6,043 nucleotides of DNA from an uncultured Ruminococcus sp. GTDB taxonomy: Bacteria; Bacillota; Clostridia; Oscillospirales; Ruminococcaceae. The notes beneath the pieces are model-generated. The model was given only the letters and a program-made list of their open reading frames with translations, was not told the origin of the DNA and made no database searches. This document shows, piece by piece, positions 1-4,848 of this stretch. How positions within the stretch are numbered: position 1 is the stretch's first letter; each line of letters begins with the position of its first letter. The stretch covers positions 1 to 6,043 of the forward strand of contig CAMWUF010000075.1 of NCBI GenBank assembly GCA_947177375.1, given 5' to 3'. The translations under genes were made by a program, and so were the position numbers.

Positions 1-12
1 ACATAAATAAAT

Positions 13-44
13 AAAAAACCTCTGTATTATTATTTATACAGAGG
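13..44 (-). terminator. Intrinsic terminator after the GH43 gene
   Basis: Positions 19-27 and 36-44 form a perfect 9-bp inverted repeat (CCTCTGTAT / ATACAGAGG) with an 8-base loop. Read on the minus strand, the hairpin is followed directly by six T residues (13-18) and further T-rich sequence. This is the standard layout of a Rho-independent terminator. It lies about 25 bases beyond the TAG stop of the arabinanase, so it should end the transcript that carries it. Confidence 0.88.
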
Positions 45-68
45 CTTTCACTTTAATTTTTAATAAAT

Positions 69-2786
69 CTATTTTTCATGAATAAGCTTGCTTTTTAAAA
101 GAACCAAATCAAATATATTTACTAAACCATCTTGATTCATATCAGCAATTTCCCATTGTGTTTTTGTAAATGTTATTTTGCATAATAAATATTTTTGAAG
201 TATTACAGCATCCGCTACTGTAACAGAGCCATCTTGATTAATATCGCCTTTTAATAAATTTTCTGCAACAGGTTCGATAATAAATTTTTGACCGTCACCG
301 CCCCAGAAATTCCACTGGCAAATATTCGCATTATTTTCTAAACTCATTTCATAGACATCTATACAAGCGTTTCCATTTGAACTAACTGACATGAGAGAAT
401 AAGAACCATCTTTATTACAATGCATGATAAATTTTTGAGAATCAGCTCCAGTATTATCAGAGAGCATGATATTTGCCCCATCATCAGCAGAATTATTTTC
501 AACAGTCAAAGCTTTACCATCTGTTGTTTGAATCGTATATGTATCATCATCTAAACGTGTAAAAGTCCATGTCTGGGCATTACTTTGCACGACATTGCTA
601 TTATTATCTGCAAGAAATAAGCCACTGTTTAAATTACGAATTGTATAATTTCCGCTAGGTACTACTGGATATACAGGTTCTATATACCAAAGTTGACAAT
701 CACCGCCCCAATATTCCCATTGGTTAATATTGCCTCCATTTTCAGTTGACCAATCATAGACATCAAGACCAGCTGTATTATCTGAACATTTGGAAACAAT
801 GCCATAAGCTGTGCCATCTTGCATTAATTTCCAAAGCTGATTATCTTTTCCAGTATAAGTTTGTAATTCAATATTTAAACCATTTTCAGCAGAATTTTCT
901 GCAACTGCTAAACATTTTGACTCATCTGAGAGTGAAACAATTTTGCAGTAATTATTATCTACTGAAATGATTCTCCATTCCTGCTGGCTACCACCTGTTT
1001 TCGTCCATTGCTGAATATTATTATTATCTAATGCAAGAACTTTTTGGCTATTTTTATTTGTGATAAAATAAGATACACCACTTAATAAATCCGTATCACA
1101 AAGTGTAATATAACTGCCTGTACCAGTAACAGAATCTGTATTATATACAAGATTGCTGTTATAATTTGTTAAATCTACATTATCTACAGATGCATCATAA
1201 GCAGAAATTTTACTGCCCCAGATACAAGTATTATTTCCAGTTGCCGTAAACGTCATTTTTTGAACTGCTTCAGCAGATTCATCTGCCTGTACAAGAAAAT
1301 TGCCTTTATATTCTATATTATTATATAAAATTGTTACATAAGATGTACCATCTTGTACAGACCATGTGCCGTTAATATCACCAGTGATAGTTCCGTCAGC
1401 ATTGAGGGAAATATTTTTTGAAGTTTCTACATCTGCACTTGTTTCATTGACAAATTTCTGTTCCAGCGTATGAAATATAAATTCATATTCACCAGTAATT
1501 GCTTCTGTCGTATGACCTGTTTCAGAAATCGTTTCACCAGAATATTCATAAGGAGCTGTTACAAGCCAACCATCTTGATTAATAAACATTTGATGTACTC
1601 TAACTTCATGAAAACCATAAGCATCATCAAATTTATTATGATAGATTACATAAAGCTTTCCATCATCGTCCATTAAAGCAGAATTATGTCCTTGTGCTTT
1701 ATTAGGTCTGTCATTGCAATTCCATTGGTAATTGCTCATGAGCCGTTCTCCAACTGTTCCGCCAGTATTCACATCACCAGACCATGTTGTATAAATTGCA
1801 CTGTTACCATTCTGGTCTACATAAGGACCATCAGGATTTTCACTGCGGAACACACGCATATTATAACCGCCATTGGAATTAAAATATCCATAAGATAAAA
1901 ACAGATAATAATAGCCTTTATTACTATCAGGCGATTTCATATATTCAATATAAGGTCCTTCTCCAGAGGCATAATAACCACCTGCCATTTTCTTTCCCAG
2001 ATAGGCATCAGAACGATTAGCAACTGTTTCATAATTTATATTATAATCACGCAAACCAGTAGTTTCATCAAGTTCAAGCATATAAATTCCGCCAAACCAT
2101 GAACCGTAAACCATCCAAAGATTATCATTTTCATCATAAAATACACATGGGTCAATAGCATTCGTCCCATAAGAAGCGTCCCAGCGACCGTCAGAATTTA
2201 AATAACGGCTTAAATCAGGATTATTTCCAAGAACTTTTTCTACATCTGTATTTTTATAATTATTAGCATTGTCAAGCGGATTTGTTTCAAAACCAGAATA
2301 TACAATCGTATCCACATAAGTATAAGGGCCATCAATATTATCAGCTGTACACAGCACAATAGAAGAATGCCAATCATTACCATTTACGCTTAAATACATG
2401 CAAAATTTATTCATGACAGGATTCCAGACAATATCAGGAGCCCATAAATTTCCTGACAAATCATAGCCAGTGCTTGTATTCGACCATGCATTTGGAATTG
2501 CAAGGTCTTTGTAAATATTTTCAAAATAAGTTGTATTAGCTGTTCCAGCTTGCGAATTTGCCGTTGTTGTCCAGTTACATAAATCTGTAGAACGAGCTGC
2601 TGCAAGATGAGAGCCAATAATGTAATAACTTCCATCATCTAATTTCACAACAGATGGGTCATGCACTCCCACACGGCTATAAGCAGCATTTACTGCAAGT
2701 TTAGGTATTGTGCTACTAAAAACAGATACTGCTAGCATTGTTGATAGCATACTAGAAATTGCTTTTTTCATAAATTTATATTTCAT
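69..2786 (-). CDS. Secreted GH43 endo-arabinanase-like enzyme with two ricin-type modules and a dockerin
   Basis: Predicted 905-residue exported glycoside hydrolase, probably cutting alpha-1,5-arabinan of pectin. Residues 1 to about 35 form a signal peptide (KYKFMKK, hydrophobic core, VNA-A cleavage). The five-bladed GH43 domain covers about 38-415. Its likely catalytic residues are D43 in VHDP (base), D212 in AIDPC (pKa modulator) and E276 in SGEGPY (acid); H367 in QGHNS fits the metal-binding histidine. About 430-530 resembles the GH43 C-terminal beta domain of large arabinanases. Two ricin/CBM13-like modules follow (about 565-706 and 710-840) with QxW-type motifs such as QLW. A type I dockerin with two calcium loops (GDINQDG, ADMNQDG) fills 844-905 and should dock the enzyme onto a cohesin scaffold. 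I chose the ATG at 2786 because AAAAGGAG (2800-2807) precedes it and a signal peptide follows; the in-frame TTG at 2819 lies upstream of that site. The GH43 class is firm; the substrate is inferred. Confidence 0.93.
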   Translation of the reverse strand: MKYKFMKKAISSMLSTMLAVSVFSSTIPKLAVNAAYSRVGVHDPSVVKLDDGSYYIIGSHLAAARSTDLCNWTTTANSQAGTANTTYFENIYKDLAIPNAWSNTSTGYDLSGNLWAPDIVWNPVMNKFCMYLSVNGNDWHSSIVLCTADNIDGPYTYVDTIVYSGFETNPLDNANNYKNTDVEKVLGNNPDLSRYLNSDGRWDASYGTNAIDPCVFYDENDNLWMVYGSWFGGIYMLELDETTGLRDYNINYETVANRSDAYLGKKMAGGYYASGEGPYIEYMKSPDSNKGYYYLFLSYGYFNSNGGYNMRVFRSENPDGPYVDQNGNSAIYTTWSGDVNTGGTVGERLMSNYQWNCNDRPNKAQGHNSALMDDDGKLYVIYHNKFDDAYGFHEVRVHQMFINQDGWLVTAPYEYSGETISETGHTTEAITGEYEFIFHTLEQKFVNETSADVETSKNISLNADGTITGDINGTWSVQDGTSYVTILYNNIEYKGNFLVQADESAEAVQKMTFTATGNNTCIWGSKISAYDASVDNVDLTNYNSNLVYNTDSVTGTGSYITLCDTDLLSGVSYFITNKNSQKVLALDNNNIQQWTKTGGSQQEWRIISVDNNYCKIVSLSDESKCLAVAENSAENGLNIELQTYTGKDNQLWKLMQDGTAYGIVSKCSDNTAGLDVYDWSTENGGNINQWEYWGGDCQLWYIEPVYPVVPSGNYTIRNLNSGLFLADNNSNVVQSNAQTWTFTRLDDDTYTIQTTDGKALTVENNSADDGANIMLSDNTGADSQKFIMHCNKDGSYSLMSVSSNGNACIDVYEMSLENNANICQWNFWGGDGQKFIIEPVAENLLKGDINQDGSVTVADAVILQKYLLCKITFTKTQWEIADMNQDGLVNIFDLVLLKSKLIHEK
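285..722 (-). repeat. Duplicated ricin-type module ends within the GH43 gene
   Basis: The two ricin-type modules end in near-copies of one another. One ends NINQWEYWGGDCQLW and the other NICQWNFWGGDGQKF, each followed by IEPV and preceded by a DVY...EN segment. The two segments are roughly 415 bases apart (around 285-350 and 685-765). At DNA level they share the GTCACCGCCCCA / ATCACCGCCCCA core. This points to duplication of the module inside the gene, followed by divergence. The second copy has lost the tryptophan of the last QxW motif (QKF). Confidence 0.7.
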
Positions 2787-2799
2787 ATTGATGATACTA

Positions 2800-2807
2800 C
2801 TCCTTTT
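2800..2807 (-). promoter_or_regulatory. Ribosome binding site that decides the GH43 start
   Basis: The minus strand reads AAAAGGAG, with a 13-base spacer to the ATG at 2784-2786. The spacing is somewhat long, but this is the only good Shine-Dalgarno sequence nearby. It rules out the in-frame TTG at 2817-2819, which lies upstream of it and overlaps nothing that looks like a signal sequence. The site sits just after the stop codon of the TerD gene, which supports translation from a shared mRNA. Confidence 0.75.
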
Positions 2808-2808
2808 A

Positions 2809-3729
2809 TTATCTTTCAAAATTTACGCCATACATACCACAGAATGCAGGCAAATCTCTTGCAACGCCTGAACCAACAGCATTGAATTTCCATGTATTTT
2901 GATAACGATACAATTCTCCAATTACCATTGCCGTGACATCACTATAACAATCTGTTAAATCAAACCGTGCAATTTCCTGATTTCTATGATTTAATATTCT
3001 GCCATAAACATTTCTGGTCATACTAAAATTGAGCCGTCTCTCAAATGCTTCATAAATTGTCACAGCAAAAACAATTTTCTGTACATCGGGTCTTAAATTT
3101 GCAATCTGTACATCTATCAAAGCTTTATCCTGTCCATTCTGATTCAAAGAATATTGTACGGTTCTATCAGGACTTGACGGTTGTCCATAGAATACAAACC
3201 AATCATCATTTAATACAGTTTGATTCTGATTTAGTAAAAAAGCAGATGCATCTAATTCACATTGAGAATTTAACACTTCCCAACCCAAAGCAATTTTAAT
3301 ATGTGATTCTGTAATTGGAATTTTTTGTCCTTTTCTTAAATACATGCCTGTTGCTGAATTTTGAGGAGCTGTTCGCATTGGCGGTTGTGGAGAAGAATTT
3401 GCATAATAATTCTGTTGTGGAAGAGTTTGTTGCATTGGCGGTTGTGGAGAAGAATTTGCATAATAATTCTGTTGTGGAAGAGTTTGTTGCATTGGCGGTT
3501 GTGGAGAAGAATTTGCATAATAATTCTGTTGTGGGAAAGTTTGTTGCATTGGCGGTTGTGAATTAAAATTTGTATCATAATTTTGCTGTGATGATTGGAA
3601 TAGATTCGGCATGAAATCTTGATTTGTCGCATGTTGTAAACGAATACTGGGTTTAATATTGCCTTGTTGTTGTGCCAAAGTCTGACTATTCAGCATACCT
3701 GTTGTACGCATTGGAACATTAAAATTCAT
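2809..3729 (-). CDS. TerD-domain protein with a repetitive Gln/Pro/Tyr-rich N-terminus
   Basis: A 306-residue protein, presumably cytoplasmic, as no signal peptide or membrane segment is visible. Residues about 129-305 match the TerD/TerZ/CABP family of tellurite-resistance and stress proteins: YLRKGQKIPIT, ALGWE, ELDASAFLL, DDWFVFYG, IVFAVTIYEA, NFSMTRNVYGRI, ARFDL, MVIGELYRYQNTWKF and GVARDLPAFCGMYG. Residues 1-128 are low complexity and likely disordered, with three tandem 19-residue units (QPPMQQ-TL/F-PQQNYYANSSP) plus degenerate flanking copies. Usual TerD proteins are about 190 residues, so the N-terminal half is an extension. The acidic calcium-binding stretch normally reading like GDN...GDDE is replaced by SLNQNGQDKALID, so calcium binding may be weakened. 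ATG at 3729 is supported by AAGGAG five bases upstream. It lies 35 bases after the 153-residue gene and 22 before the GH43 start. The exact role of TerD proteins is not settled, and I give no specific function here. Confidence 0.88.
   Translation of the reverse strand: MNFNVPMRTTGMLNSQTLAQQQGNIKPSIRLQHATNQDFMPNLFQSSQQNYDTNFNSQPPMQQTFPQQNYYANSSPQPPMQQTLPQQNYYANSSPQPPMQQTLPQQNYYANSSPQPPMRTAPQNSATGMYLRKGQKIPITESHIKIALGWEVLNSQCELDASAFLLNQNQTVLNDDWFVFYGQPSSPDRTVQYSLNQNGQDKALIDVQIANLRPDVQKIVFAVTIYEAFERRLNFSMTRNVYGRILNHRNQEIARFDLTDCYSDVTAMVIGELYRYQNTWKFNAVGSGVARDLPAFCGMYGVNFER
3376..3600 (-). repeat. 57-bp coding tandem repeat in the TerD gene
   Basis: Three consecutive 57-base units start at 3376, 3433 and 3490. 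The first two are identical and the third differs at only two bases, near 3534-3537. A fourth, degenerate copy follows from 3547: its first 14 bases match and it then diverges through about 3600. The unit length is a multiple of three, so copy number can change without breaking the frame. Each unit encodes 19 residues rich in Gln, Asn, Pro, Tyr and Ser. Identity at synonymous sites indicates recent expansion or homogenisation. Confidence 0.93.
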
Positions 3730-3764
3730 AAAATCTCCTTTCTTTTATATTTAAAATCAATTCA

Positions 3765-4226
3765 TTAGTCGTAATCATCGCCAATCCCTGAAATGACTAA
3801 ATGCTCTTTGTCTGCATGTGGTTCAAAAAATCGCCAACATTCTTCATTAGTAGAACAATTTACAAAAATTTCTAGGCTATCATCATTACTAAATATAATT
3901 TTTAAGTCGCCTTGCATATTCAAACTAACATTTTTTACAAATGTATCTGGATGATTAGCAAGCCATTTCTGTATTTCTATATCATAACGATTTTTACCCT
4001 TTCTATCCCAATGTGTACTTGCTAGAGGGTTTCCGTTTTTGCCTAAATAAATATCATAGGACGTAACAATAATTTCTCCAGTGTTTGCAGTTATTCTAAA
4101 TGGACATTGTATATGCAATGCATAGTTTCCAAAATGGAAATCGCCCATGTCAGCTTCTCTACAAATGGAACTGACAGGCTGATTGATTAGATGATTGATA
4201 ATTTTTTTTGCTTTTTCACTAATCAT
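3765..4226 (-). CDS. Unrecognised 153-residue protein (hypothetical)
   Basis: I do not recognise a named family with confidence. The protein is soluble, with no signal peptide or membrane segment. After a short N-terminal helix (MISEKAKKIINHLI) it seems mostly beta: YALHIQCPFRI, EIIVTSYDIYLG, GDLKIIF, SLEIFV and EHLVISGIG. The late pattern 'dLkIiF...LeIFvn...eEcWRFF' resembles the end of small beta-rich proteins of the DUF6188 or immunity-protein kind, but this is only an impression. Its ATG at 4226 lies two bases after the stop of the DUF5662 gene, and its GAGG site (4237-4240) is inside that gene, so the two are probably translationally coupled. It is followed after 35 bases by the TerD gene. 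The good start site, coupling and lack of disruption make it a real gene; its function is unknown. Confidence 0.8.
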   Translation of the reverse strand: MISEKAKKIINHLINQPVSSICREADMGDFHFGNYALHIQCPFRITANTGEIIVTSYDIYLGKNGNPLASTHWDRKGKNRYDIEIQKWLANHPDTFVKNVSLNMQGDLKIIFSNDDSLEIFVNCSTNEECWRFFEPHADKEHLVISGIGDDYD

Positions 4227-4228
4227 AA

Positions 4229-4774
4229 TTAATATTCCTCATGTGTTTGCAAATACCAACGTAACCACGCAAACGTAAAATCTTCGCCTTTTAAGGCAAG
4301 CATTTTTAATAAAATTTCTAAAAATTTCGCTGTTTCTGGGTGAATCTTACGTTTTGGCTTGCCTCTCAGAAAATAACGCAAGGGGTCTGAATTTTTATAA
4401 TGTTTGCCGTTATAAATTTTACTTGCAGCAACTCTATCACAGAACATTTCTGCAACATATCGCAATGGCATTTTGACAGGTTCAAGCTGTCTGGTTGTCG
4501 CAGAATAATCCGTCCAGTACTCAAAATGATGTTTATTTCTACCTTTATGATGCATCCACGCAACAGAATAGCCATTTTCAAAACGTTCTTGTTCATTCGG
4601 ACTGCGGTTGCCCTGATAATATTTCACACCTGCAATAAATTCTGTGAGAGAATATTTTGACAAGTCATGTTGTAAACCTTGCCAGAAAATGCCTGCTTTT
4701 TGGCAATTTTTAATGACTTCATGTCTATGTCTGGTAATCGTTTGGAAATGCCCTAGAAAATTTTCAAATTTCAT
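4229..4774 (-). CDS. DUF5662 family protein with an HD-hydrolase-like residue pattern
   Basis: A 181-residue soluble protein that I recognise as the DUF5662 family from HRHEV, QHDLSKYS, EFIAGVKYYQGNRSP, AWMHHKGRNKHHFEYW, MPLRYVAEMFCDRVAASKIY and the C-terminal HPETAKFLEILLKMLALKGE. Full-length and intact. The order and spacing of H16/H18, H36-D37, H75-H76, H82-H83 and D113 resemble the H...HD...H...H...D metal ligands of HD-domain phosphohydrolases. A metal-dependent hydrolase role is therefore plausible but inferred; the family is formally uncharacterised. ATG at 4774 has AAGGGG eight bases upstream (4783-4788). It is the first gene of a four-gene same-strand run and lies just downstream of a disrupted tnpB, so its native promoter may have been altered by that insertion. 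Confidence 0.85.
   Translation of the reverse strand: MKFENFLGHFQTITRHRHEVIKNCQKAGIFWQGLQHDLSKYSLTEFIAGVKYYQGNRSPNEQERFENGYSVAWMHHKGRNKHHFEYWTDYSATTRQLEPVKMPLRYVAEMFCDRVAASKIYNGKHYKNSDPLRYFLRGKPKRKIHPETAKFLEILLKMLALKGEDFTFAWLRWYLQTHEEY
4237..4240 (-). promoter_or_regulatory. Ribosome binding site inside the upstream gene (coupled start)
   Basis: GAGG on the minus strand falls within the last codons of the DUF5662 gene (ACA CAT GAG GAA TAT TAA), ten bases before the ATG at 4226. Stop and start are separated by two bases. This arrangement normally means the downstream gene is translated by ribosomes finishing the upstream one, so the two products are likely made together. Confidence 0.65.
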
Positions 4775-4798
4775 AAAAATTACCCCTTATGTTTATTA

Positions 4799-4828
4799 AT
4801 GATATTCAGTACAGTTTGTAATTTACAA
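4799..4828 (-). promoter_or_regulatory. Candidate sigma-A promoter for the four-gene run
   Basis: On the minus strand, TTGTAA (4823-4828, 4 of 6 to the -35 consensus) is followed after 18 bases by TATCAT (4799-4804, 5 of 6 to the -10 consensus). It lies upstream of the DUF5662 ribosome binding site and start codon, in the right place to begin the transcript near 4792. AT-rich DNA gives such matches by chance, and the site may belong to the insertion element end, so this is a weak call. Confidence 0.35.
4816..4828. repeat. Short perfect palindrome overlapping the -35 candidate
   Basis: TTGTAA-T-TTACAA is a perfect inverted repeat with 6-bp arms and a one-base centre. It covers the candidate -35 element, a typical place for a repressor operator. 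It could equally be part of the hairpin at the right end of the IS200/IS605-type element, or chance in AT-rich DNA. Confidence 0.4.
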
Positions 4829-4846
4829 GAAAATTAAGAAATTACA
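4817..4846. repeat. 8-bp inverted repeat after tnpB, possible element-end hairpin
   Basis: TGTAATTT (4817-4824) and AAATTACA (4839-4846) are perfectly complementary, with a 14-base loop, and lie two bases beyond the tnpB stop codon. IS200/IS605 elements carry a subterminal hairpin near the right end, and this is the best candidate here. It is not followed by a T-run on the minus strand, so it does not look like an intrinsic terminator for tnpB. The stem is entirely AT-rich and weak. Confidence 0.4.
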
Positions 4847-4848
4847 TT

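Noticed and set aside
746..1898. Plus-strand open frames of about 70 codons within the GH43 gene
   Set aside because: They are short, antisense to a well-supported GH43/ricin coding region, and lack ribosome binding sites and protein family features.
2787..2819. TTG start at 2819 for the GH43 protein
   Set aside because: It would add 11 charged or polar residues before the signal peptide and would put the start upstream of the only good ribosome binding site. The ATG at 2786 fits better.
3315..3566. Plus-strand open frame with repeated 'ALAVVEKNLHNNSVVEEFV' units, and similar repeats in two other frames
   Set aside because: It is the antisense image of the 57-bp repeat in the TerD gene. A repeat unit whose length is divisible by three and which lacks stops stays open in several frames. 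There is no ribosome binding site or recognisable protein.
3366..3600. CRISPR array suggested by regular repeats
   Set aside because: The 57-bp units are directly adjacent with no unique spacers between them, and they are in frame inside a coding gene.
3730..3764. Separate promoter for the TerD gene in the 35-bp gap (TATAAA-like box on the minus strand)
   Set aside because: The TATAAA sequence has no acceptable -35 element 16-18 bases upstream, and such boxes are common by chance in DNA this AT-rich.
4366..4660. Open frames on both strands overlapping the DUF5662 gene
   Set aside because: The DUF5662 frame has a good ribosome binding site and conserved family motifs. The overlapping frames have neither.
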